DNA of 23,324 bases from CAZIOH01 sp964540815 (GTDB lineage Bacteria > Myxococcota_A > Polyangia > Fen-1088): NCBI GenBank assembly GCA_964540815.1, contig CAZIOH010000103.1:1-23324 (forward strand), written 5' to 3'. Both the position numbers and the translations under genes were made by a program. Under the pieces are notes generated by a model, which was not told where the DNA came from, did not search any database, and saw only the letters and a program-made list of their open reading frames with translations. Positions 7,709 through 15,226 of the stretch are shown in pieces. Every line of letters begins with the position of its first letter. Position 1 is the stretch's first letter.

Positions 7709-8428
7709 CTAACTTTTCGCGGCGACCATCGCGACGTACATCGACGCGGTCTTGTTCCCCGGATCGACGGCCAGGATGCGCCGCCACTCGCCGAGCGCGT
7801 CGGCCGGCCGACCGAGGGTGAAGTAGGTGAGGCCGAGCTGGATGCGGGCCGGCAGGTAGCTGGGGTTCTCCTGGCTGATGCGCTCGAGCTCGCGGACGGC
7901 CCCGGCGCCGTCGCCGAGATCCCGCAGCGTGACCCCGAGCTCGGTGCGGATGTCGTGGAAGGTCGGGCAGAGCCCGAGGGCGTGGTGGTATTCGCGCACG
8001 GCCTCGGGGAACAGTCCGAGCTCGTGATAGGCCCGGCCGAGATCCGCGTGCATGTTCGCCAGCTTCCCCTGGGCAAAGGGATCGAGCTGCCGCCCCCCGC
8101 GGTTCGGGCCGGTGGGCCGCGAGGCGGTCATCACCCGGTCGTAGACCTCCTTGGCCTGCTGGTACTTCCCGAGATCGTTGTAGGTGACGGCCAGGTTGAG
8201 CGCGGCCTGCGTGTAGCTCGGATTGACGCGCAGAGCCTTCTCGAAGGCGGCCTCGGCGTCTTCGAGCCGACCTTGCTGGTGGGCGATGACGCCCAGCATG
8301 TCGAAGACGTCGGCGTAGGAGACCTCGGCCTCGGCCAGCTCGATCAGGTAGGGCTCGGCCTCGGCGTACTCGCCCGCCAGGTAATGCCCGCGGCCCCGGT
8401 TCAGCAGCTCGCGGAGGCGCTCATCCAT
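7709..8428 (-). CDS. Tetratricopeptide-repeat protein
   Basis: This 239-residue protein is made almost wholly of TPR units (for example YADVFDMLGVIAHQQGRLED, YTQAALNLAVTYNDLGKYQQ, HADLGRAYHELGLFPEA and ARIQLGLTYFTLGRPADAL), an alpha-helical scaffold for protein contacts. I see no signal peptide or membrane segment, so it is probably cytoplasmic. ATG 8428 overlaps the end of the bamD-like gene by 8 bp (stop at 8421-8423), so the two are likely translationally coupled. A longer in-frame reading up to 9142 is a frame shadow of bamD, with Arg/Ser/Thr-rich content that looks nothing like TPR. A longer segment with RPTGPNRGGRQLD interrupts the TPRs near residues 100-120. The partner is unknown; linkage to bamD suggests envelope-related work, but that is inference. 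Confidence 0.88.
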   Translation of the reverse strand: MDERLRELLNRGRGHYLAGEYAEAEPYLIELAEAEVSYADVFDMLGVIAHQQGRLEDAEAAFEKALRVNPSYTQAALNLAVTYNDLGKYQQAKEVYDRVMTASRPTGPNRGGRQLDPFAQGKLANMHADLGRAYHELGLFPEAVREYHHALGLCPTFHDIRTELGVTLRDLGDGAGAVRELERISQENPSYLPARIQLGLTYFTLGRPADALGEWRRILAVDPGNKTASMYVAMVAAKS

Positions 8429-9359
8429 GACTCGGCCCCGCCGCAGAGGGCGGGTTGTCGCCGTAATGCGCGCGGATGAACTCGAGGTAGAGTCCGGACT
8501 TGCGGGCCTGCTCGGCCTCTCCGTACTCGTGCACCACCCGCTCGAAGGTGTCCTTGGCGCGGCCGGCGTCGCCCATGTTGAGGTAGGTCTCGCCGAGGGC
8601 CAGCAAGAGCTCGGCGTCTCGACCGGAGCCGGGGTAGCGGCGGATCGCGCCCTCGATGCGCATGGCCGCGGCCTTGGGGTGGTTCGAGTCGAGGTAGAAA
8701 CGGGCCACGTAGACCTCGTGATCCACCAGCCGCTTGAGGGCCTCGCGTCGCAGCGCCTCGGCCTGTTTCCGGTGAGGCGAGCTCGGGTATTGCTTGAGAA
8801 AGTCGTCGAACTCGCGCAGGGTGTCGCTGACCGCCGACTGATCCTTCTCGTACGACGGCGGCAGGAGCCAGACGTCATCCGGCATGTCCCGGTAGGTGCA
8901 CTCGCCGACCTTGAAGGCGGCGTATCCATCGGTGACCTTCTCGTGGGTGGGATGCAGGCGGGCGAACTGCTTGTAGCTCTCGGCGGCCTCCGTGTAGGCC
9001 TCGCGCGCGAACTGCGTGTCGGCCAGGGCCAGTTCGGCCAGCACCGAATACTTCGAGAACGGGAACTTGGATCGAACAAACTGGAAGTACTTCTGCGCCT
9101 CGGGATAATTCTCGTCCTTGATCTCGGCCAGGCCTTTTTCATAGTTCTGCTTGGCCGTGAGAGAGTAGGTGATGGGTTTGGTGACCTCGTCGGTGGAGGC
9201 GCAGCCCCCCGAGCCCGCCACCGCCAACGTGAAGGTCAGCCAGACCATTGCCACCAATGACAACGACAACGATGCCGACGCCGATAGGACGACCGTCTCG
9301 ATCGAGGATTCTCGACCGAGACGCAACCCCCTGGAAACCGAGGAGCGCGCACGAAACAT
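8421..9359 (-). CDS. bamD: BamD-like outer-membrane assembly lipoprotein
   Basis: This 312-residue protein is similar in plan to BamD, the TPR lipoprotein of the beta-barrel assembly machine. It has a basic N-region (FRARSSVSRGLRLGR), a hydrophobic segment of about 22-47, and a lipobox-like AGSGGC with Cys53. TPR-like units follow: YEKGLAEIKDENYPEAQKYF, RSKFPFSKYSVLAELALADT, YKQFARLHPTHEKV, LREFDDFLKQYPSSPHRKQA, then YVARFYLDSNHPKAAAMRIE and AIRRYPGS, matching the BamD order. ATG 9359 is chosen for its GGAGAG Shine-Dalgarno at good spacing; ATG 9371 is an alternative. Codons of about 27-36 (SASASLSLSL) derive from a hexamer repeat. Its start codon overlaps that of the divergent lipoprotein gene. 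YbgF/CpoB-like is a less likely alternative. Confidence 0.85.
   Translation of the reverse strand: MFRARSSVSRGLRLGRESSIETVVLSASASLSLSLVAMVWLTFTLAVAGSGGCASTDEVTKPITYSLTAKQNYEKGLAEIKDENYPEAQKYFQFVRSKFPFSKYSVLAELALADTQFAREAYTEAAESYKQFARLHPTHEKVTDGYAAFKVGECTYRDMPDDVWLLPPSYEKDQSAVSDTLREFDDFLKQYPSSPHRKQAEALRREALKRLVDHEVYVARFYLDSNHPKAAAMRIEGAIRRYPGSGRDAELLLALGETYLNMGDAGRAKDTFERVVHEYGEAEQARKSGLYLEFIRAHYGDNPPSAAGPSHG
9255..9284 (-). repeat. Hexamer repeat encoding part of the BamD signal peptide
   Basis: Five degenerate six-base units (plus strand CAATGA, CAACGA, CAACGA, TGCCGA, CGCCGA) encode the alternating Ser-Ala/Ser-Leu run in the hydrophobic part of the bamD-like signal peptide. Unit gain or loss would keep the reading frame. 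Confidence 0.7.
9294..9323. repeat. 30-bp near-perfect palindrome upstream of divergent starts
   Basis: The arms are CGTCTCG-A-TCGAG (9294-9306) and CTCGA-C-CGAGACG (9311-9323) with loop GATT: 12 paired bases and one A/C mismatch. It lies in bamD codons (N-region of the signal peptide) and 34 bp before the ATG of the plus-strand lipoprotein, so it could be an operator or a leader hairpin for that gene. Confidence 0.6.
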
Positions 9360-9381
9360 GAAGCTCTCCATGAAGCTCTCA
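9358..9381 (+). repeat. 12-bp direct repeat at the divergent start codons
   Basis: ATGAAGCTCTCC is followed by ATGAAGCTCTCA. On the plus strand it encodes MKLSMKLS; on the minus strand it supplies two alternative bamD starts (9371 and 9359), each preceded by GAGAGC. Confidence 0.8.
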
Positions 9382-10182
9382 TGGTACGCAAGCATCGGCA
9401 CCGAGTCCACCCGCGGCCGGGGCCAGGTCCCGGTCCAGATCGCGGGGTCGTTCCTCGCGATGCTGCTCGGTTGCGCGACGCCGGCCACGGGCTCGGGCGG
9501 CTCCGCGGGAGGGGAGCCGATTCGGCCGGCGCTGCTGGCGGGGCCGGCCCCCGCGCTCGCCGAGCCGACCGCCGTGTCCACCGCGGGAGCGCGCTGCACC
9601 AGCGACGGCTGCACCTGCCGTGGCCCCGGCGAGGACGAGGCCGAGGAGAAGTCGCCGCCCCTCGACGGCTCGAAGCGCTTCGAGCTGCGGCTCTCGGCGC
9701 CGGGCGGCCGTGCGTCGCTGGATCTCACCGGAATCGGCACAATCGCCGTTTCGGGCGCCGGTGAAAAATGTGTATATGTGGATATGCCATCCGGGGGGAC
9801 TCACGACGTGCGCTTGGTGGCGCTCGAATCGGTCAAGGGAGGGGGCGTGTCACCGATCCTGAAGATCGCCGAATACGGCCCGAAGGGCCCGTACTGGTAC
9901 GACGTGCTGGCGGTTCGATGCGGCGAGCTCAACAGCGACGACGACGTCCGCTGCGATCGCGCCGGGGCCGACGCCTGGGCGGTCAGAGCCCGACAGCGCA
10001 AGCGCGGCCGGCTCGATCCCTGCGGCTCGTCGGTGATCACCGGGCTCGCCTGGGAGACCTCGGGAGGTCAGGCCGAGCGCGACGGGGGGTTGTTTCGCGA
10101 CTTCACCGTGCGGTTCACCATGGAGGTGAAGAAGTTCGCGACCCAGTTCGCCCCGGGCTCCACGGAGTGCGTGCCGAAGTGA
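9358..10182 (+). CDS. Cys-containing lipoprotein of unknown function
   Basis: This 274-residue protein is not recognised as a named family. From ATG 9358 the N-terminus MKLSMKLSWYASIG leads to a hydrophobic stretch IAGSFLAMLLGC with lipobox LLGC (Cys39), suggesting a secreted lipoprotein; the region between is longer than a typical signal peptide. After a Pro/Ala-rich linker come CTSDGCTCRG (about residues 78-87), an acidic patch GEDEAEEK, and a beta-rich region with KRFELRLSAPGG, KCVYVDMPSGGTHDVRLVALES, YWYDVLAVRCGE, RLDPCGSSVITGLAWE and a C-terminal TECVPK. At least eight cysteines after Cys39 could form disulfides. ATG 9358 has GAGGAG 12 nt upstream; ATG 9370 (12-bp repeat) is an alternative. 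Third-position GC bias supports coding. It sits 34 bp before mpl, possibly as the same transcript. Confidence 0.75.
   Translation: MKLSMKLSWYASIGTESTRGRGQVPVQIAGSFLAMLLGCATPATGSGGSAGGEPIRPALLAGPAPALAEPTAVSTAGARCTSDGCTCRGPGEDEAEEKSPPLDGSKRFELRLSAPGGRASLDLTGIGTIAVSGAGEKCVYVDMPSGGTHDVRLVALESVKGGGVSPILKIAEYGPKGPYWYDVLAVRCGELNSDDDVRCDRAGADAWAVRARQRKRGRLDPCGSSVITGLAWETSGGQAERDGGLFRDFTVRFTMEVKKFATQFAPGSTECVPK
9381..9409 (-). promoter_or_regulatory. Candidate bamD promoter inside the divergent gene
   Basis: On the minus strand TGGACT (9409-9404), 17-bp spacer, TACCAT (9386-9381), 4 of 6 at each box. Transcription would begin near 9374, just before ATG 9371/9359. The same TGGACT box appears before the OmpA-like gene. 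Pattern-only. Confidence 0.3.
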
Positions 10183-10216
10183 CGGCCGGGATCGAGCCCA
10201 GCTCCGGGGGGATCGC

Positions 10217-12091
10217 GTGAAGATCCACCTGATCGGGATCTGCGGAACCGGGATGGGCTCGGTCGCGGGCCTGCTCAAGGCCGCGGGCCACGACGTGCGG
10301 GGCTCGGACGCTCACGTGTACCCCCCCATGTCCACCCAGCTCGAGGAGCAGCGGATTCCGGTGTTCGACGGCTTCTCGGCGGGGAACCTCGACTGGCTGC
10401 CGGAGCGCGTGGTGGTGGGGAACGTCTGCACCAAGGACCACGTCGAGGTGATCGCCGCCACCGCGCGCGGCATCGCGCTCACCTCGTTCCCCGCCATCCT
10501 GTCCGAGCTCTTCCTCGGGGACACACACGCCATCGTGGTCGCGGGGACCCATGGCAAGACCACCACCTCGTCGTTGATGGCGCACGTCCTCACGGCGGCC
10601 GGCTTCGATCCGTCGTTCTTGATCGGGGGCGTTCCCCTCAACTTCCGGCGGTCCTGGCGCCTCGGTCAGGGTCGGCACTTCGTGGTCGAGGGCGACGAGT
10701 ACGACACCGCGTTCTTCGACAAGGGCTCCAAGTTCTTCCACTACCACCCGAAGACGGTCATCTTGACCTCGGTCGAGTACGATCACGCGGACATCTTCCC
10801 CGACGAGGAGTCGGTCAAGGCCGCCTTCCGCACCTTCGTGGGCCTGATCCCGCCGGACGGTCGCTTGCTGGTGTGCGCCGCCTCGCCGGGGGCGCTCGAG
10901 GTGGCGCGCGGCGCCCGCTGCACCGTCGAGACCTATGGGCGTCCGGGGACCGTGATCGGGGCTTCGACCCCGGGGGCGCATCCGCCCGACTGGACCTTCG
11001 AGGTGGCGACCCGCCGGAACGGCGGCCGGACCGTCCTCTCCATCGCCCACCAGCAGCGGCGCCTGGTCGACGTCGACACCAACCTGCCCGGCATCTACAA
11101 CCACGAGAACCTGCTCGGCGTGGTGGCGGCGGCCGTCGGCCTCGGGGTCCCCGAGCCGGTGCTGGTGCGGGCGGCGCGCAGCTTCCTCGGAATCCGGCGC
11201 CGCCAGGAGGTGCGGGGCGTGGCCGCCGGGGTGACCGTGGTCGACGACTTCGCACACCACCCGACCGCCATCCGCGAGACGCTCCTCGGGCTGCGGGGCC
11301 GGTTCGGTCCCGGCAAGCTGATCGCGGCCTTCGAGCCCCGGTCCGCCAGCAGCCGGCGCGCGGTCTTCCAGGCCGGCTTCGCCGACGCCCTGTCGGTGGC
11401 CGACGAGGTGGTGCTGGCACCGCTCTACGCGCCCGAGAAGATCCCCCCGGGTGATCGCCTCGACGTCGATCGCCTGGCGGCGGACCTGCGGCGCGAGGAC
11501 ATCCCGGCGCGCGTGATCGCCGGGGTCGACGCCCAGGCCGCGCACCTGGCCGAGCGCGCGGCCCCCGGAGACACCATCGTGATCATGTCGTCGGGGGATT
11601 TCGGTGGGCTGCACGGCCGGGTGCTGGCGGCGCTCGGCGATCCCGTGCTGCCGGCCCGCTCGGACGACAAGCCCCGCATCGCGGCGCTCCTCGATCGCAT
11701 CGGCATCGTTCATCCGGTGCTCGATCAGTTCTGGCCGAGCTACTTCGTCATCCCCGGGCCGGGCAGCGGGACCGACGCCAACACCCCGCTGGTCGGCTGC
11801 GTGGCCCTCGAGGTGATCGACGACGTGGCCCTGTTGCGCATGCTCGCGGTGGTGCCCGAGCGACGCGGGGAGGGCCTCGGCTACTTGCTGGTCGAGACCG
11901 CCACCGAGCGGGCCCGCACCCAGGGCGTGCGCCACCTCTACCTGGTCACCGACGGGGCGCAGGGCTACTTCGGGCAGAAGCTCGGCTTTCAGGCGGCCGA
12001 GCGCAAGGACGTCGATCCGAAGATCGCCGGGACCGCCGAGTACCAGCTGGCGCGCTCGAAGAACGCGACCTGGATGCACAAGGAGCTGTGA
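10217..12091 (+). CDS. mpl: Mpl muropeptide ligase with fused C-terminal ArsN2-type GNAT domain
   Basis: This 624-residue protein starts at GTG 10217, preceded by a GGGGGG purine tract. Residues 1 to about 475 are UDP-N-acetylmuramate:L-alanyl-gamma-D-glutamyl-meso-diaminopimelate ligase, which recycles cell-wall tripeptide onto UDP-MurNAc. Motifs are HLIGICGTGMGS at the N-terminus, AGTHGKTTT P-loop (109-117), EGDEYDTAFFDK (158-169), TSVEYDHADIF, NLPGIYNHENLLG, VVDDFAHHPTAI and FEPRS(A)SSRR. E. coli Mpl ends at about 457 aa. The extra residues of about 485-624 look like an ArsN2-type GNAT acetyltransferase: LVGCVALEV, VALLRMLAVVPERRGEGLGYLLVE (acetyl-CoA loop near 549-556), HLYLVTDGAQGYFGQKLGF and a family-typical ending KNATWMHKEL. 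The reading frame is continuous, so the fusion looks genuine. The acetyltransferase substrate is unknown. Confidence 0.95.
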   Translation: MKIHLIGICGTGMGSVAGLLKAAGHDVRGSDAHVYPPMSTQLEEQRIPVFDGFSAGNLDWLPERVVVGNVCTKDHVEVIAATARGIALTSFPAILSELFLGDTHAIVVAGTHGKTTTSSLMAHVLTAAGFDPSFLIGGVPLNFRRSWRLGQGRHFVVEGDEYDTAFFDKGSKFFHYHPKTVILTSVEYDHADIFPDEESVKAAFRTFVGLIPPDGRLLVCAASPGALEVARGARCTVETYGRPGTVIGASTPGAHPPDWTFEVATRRNGGRTVLSIAHQQRRLVDVDTNLPGIYNHENLLGVVAAAVGLGVPEPVLVRAARSFLGIRRRQEVRGVAAGVTVVDDFAHHPTAIRETLLGLRGRFGPGKLIAAFEPRSASSRRAVFQAGFADALSVADEVVLAPLYAPEKIPPGDRLDVDRLAADLRREDIPARVIAGVDAQAAHLAERAAPGDTIVIMSSGDFGGLHGRVLAALGDPVLPARSDDKPRIAALLDRIGIVHPVLDQFWPSYFVIPGPGSGTDANTPLVGCVALEVIDDVALLRMLAVVPERRGEGLGYLLVETATERARTQGVRHLYLVTDGAQGYFGQKLGFQAAERKDVDPKIAGTAEYQLARSKNATWMHKEL

Positions 12092-12096
12092 GCTTC
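12081..12096 (+). promoter_or_regulatory. Hairpin covering mpl stop and downstream Shine-Dalgarno
   Basis: GGAGCT (12082-12087), loop GTG, AGCTTC (12091-12096; one G-U pair). It masks the AGGAG (12081-12085) that would serve TTG 12099, so ribosomes finishing mpl could unmask it (translational coupling). Inference from pairing only. Confidence 0.3.
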
Positions 12097-12098
12097 CC

Positions 12099-13094
12099 TT
12101 GAAGCCCGAGCCTCCCGCTCCCCAGTCGTCCTCTGAGCCGGCGGTGCCGGCGCCGGCCACGTCCGCCACGCCAGCCGACGGCTCGCTCCAGCCGGCCCCG
12201 ACCCCCACCGCGTTCGCGCGCGAGTGTCGCATCGCCGCCGAGATCGCCCGCGACGCGGGGCGAATCCTGCTCGAAGGGTGGGGCACCCGCCCGCGCGTGG
12301 AGTTCAAGTCGGAGGACATCAACCTGGTCACGGAGTTCGACCGCCGCTCGGAGGCGCTGGTGGTGTCGCGCCTGGCGGAGGCCTTTCCCCACGACACCAT
12401 CGTGGGCGAGGAGGGGAGCGAGGTCGGGGCGGGACGACGTTCGCGCGCGCCCGGGCAGCGGGTGTGGTACGTCGATCCCCTGGACGGAACCACCAACTTC
12501 GCCCACGGCTTCCCCCTGTTCTCGGTGTCGATCGGCCTCGCGGTCGGCGGGCGCGCGCAGGTGGGCGTGGTGGAAGCGCCCGCCTTGCGCTGGTCGTTCT
12601 GCGGGGCGATCGCAAGCGGCGGCGGCGGCGGTGACGCCAGCATCGGCCAACCCGCCGCAGGCACCGAAGGGGGCGCCAGCCTCGCCACCTGGAACGGCCA
12701 GCCGATCGCGCCCTCGGTGGTGGGCAACCTGAAGCAGGCCCTGGTCGTGACCGGGTTCCCGTACGCGCGCCATCCGGGCTCGAGCAACTTGCCGGAATGG
12801 GCCGCGATGGTGGACGCCGCCCAGGGCACGCGGCGCCTCGGGTCCGCCGCGCTCGACCTCTGCTTCGTCGCCTGCGGGTGGCTCGACGTGTACTGGGAGC
12901 GCGAGCTCCATCCCTGGGATCTGGTGGCGGGCGCGGCCATCGTCGAGGCGGCTGGCGGACGCGCCACCGAGATGGATGGGTCGCCCTTCGACGGCGAGAC
13001 GGGGCGGGTCCTCGCGACCAACGGGCGCCTGCACGAGCCGATGATTGCGCTGCTCGGTGAGGTGGCGCGCCGGTCCGGCGGTCGCTGGCCTTGA
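12099..13094 (+). CDS. Inositol monophosphatase family protein (SuhB/HisN-like)
   Basis: This is a 331-residue Mg-dependent sugar-phosphatase-fold protein. The family signatures are FKSEDINLVTEFDRRSE, IVGEEGSE (Glu104-105), YVDPLDGTTNFAHGFP (Asp126, Asp129), and HPWDLVAGAAIVEAAGG (Asp274). Substrate cannot be read from sequence: inositol-1-phosphate, histidinol-phosphate and PAP phosphatases share these motifs. The start is TTG 12099 with AGGAG 13 nt upstream; GTG 12144 is an alternative. Residues 1-37 are a Pro/Ala/Ser-rich extension absent from standard members, and a Gly-rich insertion (about 172-191) precedes the usual GGA..NG..I segment. It lies 7 bp after mpl and overlaps the following membrane-protein start by 4 bp (TTGA), so the three genes look like one operon. 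Confidence 0.93.
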   Translation: MKPEPPAPQSSSEPAVPAPATSATPADGSLQPAPTPTAFARECRIAAEIARDAGRILLEGWGTRPRVEFKSEDINLVTEFDRRSEALVVSRLAEAFPHDTIVGEEGSEVGAGRRSRAPGQRVWYVDPLDGTTNFAHGFPLFSVSIGLAVGGRAQVGVVEAPALRWSFCGAIASGGGGGDASIGQPAAGTEGGASLATWNGQPIAPSVVGNLKQALVVTGFPYARHPGSSNLPEWAAMVDAAQGTRRLGSAALDLCFVACGWLDVYWERELHPWDLVAGAAIVEAAGGRATEMDGSPFDGETGRVLATNGRLHEPMIALLGEVARRSGGRWP

Positions 13095-14800
13095 CGACGC
13101 CTCGCCGCGGGGTGGGAGGTGACGGCCTCTCCGCTCCGTGGGCGACGACCATTCTTCGCGACCATCCCGGGGTCGGGCCCGCGGCGGTGTTGTTGTTTCT
13201 GGCGGGCGCGATTCCGTTCTTCACGTCGACCACCTTCATTGGCGACGATCACCTGTTCCTGGCCTTTGCCCGCGACGAGCCGCGTCCGTGGCGGGTCCTC
13301 GTCGCCGACCTCCATGGCGGCGAGTTCTATCGCCCCCTGCCGATGCTGGTCTGGTGGGTGCTCGGCCGGGTCGCCCTCGCCTTCGATCTCGGCGTCGGGG
13401 CGGGGATCTTCGGGGCGCTGTCCTGTGCGCTGCATTCGGCCGTGGCGGTCCTGGTTGGCGCGCTGGTCGGGACCGTTCGCACCGGCGCCGCCGATCGGGG
13501 GGGCGGCACCTGCGCGAGCTCCGAGGCGACCGCGATCGGTTCGACGGGCGCCCCACCGGGGGTGCTGGCCGCGGCGGTCTTCTTCCTTCTGCCCATGCCC
13601 CGCGAGGCGGCAGCCTGGTACGCCGCCTCGACGGATCTGCTGGCCGCGGTCTTCGGCCTCGGCGCCGTCCTGGCCCTGCTCCGGGATCGGCGGCGGCTCG
13701 CGACCGCGATGTTCGTGCTCGCGTGCGGCTCCAAGGAGACCGCGGTGGCCTTCCCGTTCCTGGCGCTGGTGGGGATGCGCGCGGCCGGACTGACGTGGCG
13801 GGTGGCCCTCGCCCGGGTCTGGCCCCTCGGGGTGGTGCTCGCAACCTATGCCCTCGTTCGAACCCTGGTGCTCCACGGTCTCGGTGGGTCGGGTGACGTG
13901 GCGGCGCCGCTCGGTGGGCGCCTGCTTCAGATCGCCGTCGGCGTGACGCAGATCTTTTCGACCGGGGCGGAGAGCCCCAGCCCGGCGGCCTGCGCGGTTG
14001 GCGCGTGCGCGTGGGTGGGCTTGGCGGCCTGGCGGCTCCACGATGGTCGGCGCACGCTGGATCCCGCCGGCGGGCCCGCACCGCGGCTCGGGTGGATCCT
14101 GGGGTGGCTAGGCTTCGCGCTGGCGCCGCTCATCGCAGCGCGCTGGGTGGTCGGCGCACGGTACTTCTACCTGCCGGCCGTCGGCGGCGCCTGGCTTCTC
14201 GCCATGGTCCTCGCGCGTCGCGGGAGGCTGATCCGGGTCGGCGCGCTGGCGCTGCTGGCGGGCGTCTCGGTGGCGCGTGCCGCTGCGCGCCGGGACGACG
14301 TGCGCGCGTACGAGGCGCGGCTCGTCGCCGTCCGTCGCGCGGTGGCGGCGGGGCTCGCCGGTGGCCACCGGGTCTTTCAGGTGGTCGCCGGGATCAAGGA
14401 TCTCGATCTGGCGGTCAAGGAAGCACCCGCGCTGCGGGAGCAGGCCGCCGACTTTCTGGTCCTCGGGGACGTCCCGGCCTCCTTCGTGGAAACCCTCGCG
14501 GCAGACGCGTCCAGCGCGCCGCGCGCACCCGAGCTCGACATCGAGTTCTTGCTGGCGCTGCCGCCGCTGCCGCCGTCGGGGGGCTATCGGTTCGGCCCGC
14601 ACCGCATCGTGGGGCTGGCCCGGCAGGGAGACGATCCGACGCTCGACGAGGTCCTGCGCCACTTCCCCGATCTCCGCCTGCTCCGCCTGTTCCCGCTGCC
14701 CGAGCCGCGGTCCGCGCGCGGCGGCGGACCCCCGCGCCTGGTGGCCCGCGACGTCACCGAGGCCTGGCTGGAGGAGCGCGAAGAGGCCACGGACGAATGA
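13091..14800 (+). CDS. Polytopic membrane protein, GT-C / TMTC-like glycosyltransferase
   Basis: This 569-residue protein has many hydrophobic helices (about 30-48, 84-100, 105-128, 155-170, 178-195, 205-225, 240-258, 285-310, 330-350, 360-385) and a soluble C-terminal part after about residue 400. It carries the GT-C-type loop FIGDDHLFLAFARD soon after the first helix, then FYRPLPMLVWWVLGR and SKETAVAFPFLAL, features I associate with the O-mannosyltransferase/TMTC class that uses lipid-linked sugars. Sugar and acceptor are unknown. The start TTG 13091 overlaps the previous stop (TTGA); GTG 13112 is an alternative. The C-terminal half has no recognised motif and ends in an acidic tail. Family membership is by motif memory only, so the function is tentative, but the coding status is firm. 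Confidence 0.8.
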   Translation: MTTPRRGVGGDGLSAPWATTILRDHPGVGPAAVLLFLAGAIPFFTSTTFIGDDHLFLAFARDEPRPWRVLVADLHGGEFYRPLPMLVWWVLGRVALAFDLGVGAGIFGALSCALHSAVAVLVGALVGTVRTGAADRGGGTCASSEATAIGSTGAPPGVLAAAVFFLLPMPREAAAWYAASTDLLAAVFGLGAVLALLRDRRRLATAMFVLACGSKETAVAFPFLALVGMRAAGLTWRVALARVWPLGVVLATYALVRTLVLHGLGGSGDVAAPLGGRLLQIAVGVTQIFSTGAESPSPAACAVGACAWVGLAAWRLHDGRRTLDPAGGPAPRLGWILGWLGFALAPLIAARWVVGARYFYLPAVGGAWLLAMVLARRGRLIRVGALALLAGVSVARAAARRDDVRAYEARLVAVRRAVAAGLAGGHRVFQVVAGIKDLDLAVKEAPALREQAADFLVLGDVPASFVETLAADASSAPRAPELDIEFLLALPPLPPSGGYRFGPHRIVGLARQGDDPTLDEVLRHFPDLRLLRLFPLPEPRSARGGGPPRLVARDVTEAWLEEREEATDE

Positions 14801-14805
14801 CCGGC

Positions 14806-14835
14806 GCGAGTGCGAGTCCGAGTCAGAGTCCGATA
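14806..14835 (+). repeat. Degenerate GCGAGT/CCGAGT hexamer tract
   Basis: Starting 6 bp after the membrane-protein stop are GCGAGT, GCGAGT, CCGAGT, CAGAGT and a degenerate CCGATA. The unit is the reverse complement register of the GGACTC repeat found at 21187-21226. The 14801-15205 gap otherwise holds only the GACGCGCGTC palindrome (14848-14857), the inverted pair GGTTAC/GTAACC (14870-14875, 14900-14905), the GAACAC array and the tyrS hairpin; I see no gene in it. Confidence 0.75.
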
Positions 14836-14919
14836 GGTGGGGTTAGCGACGCGCGTCACCCATCTTCCTGGTTACACACACGCACGCGATCCGCGCACGG
14901 TAACCCCGCTGGCCCCCCG

Positions 14920-15141
<222 letters not shown>

Positions 15142-15185
15142 GCTGGCCCTCCGTATCCCCCCGGTAATCTCCGACGGGATCTCGG

Positions 15186-15226
15186 CCTGGAACAGTGAAG
15201 GGTTTTCAAGAATTCACTGTTCCAGG
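15186..15226 (-). terminator. Perfect 14-bp hairpin at the tyrS 3' end
   Basis: CCTGGAACAGTGAA (15186-15199) pairs perfectly with TTCACTGTTCCAGG (15213-15226) across a 13-nt loop. The tyrS stop (15206-15208) is in the loop, and the final tyrS codons form one arm. No U-tract follows on the minus strand. It is likely a terminator or mRNA 3'-end stabiliser, but the role is inferred. Confidence 0.6.

Noticed and set aside
10115..14041. A 1308-codon minus-strand open frame
   Set aside because: It lies antisense to mpl, the IMPase gene and the membrane protein, all with clear family motifs, and its content is Arg/Gly/Pro/His-rich shadow sequence expected from GC-rich codons.
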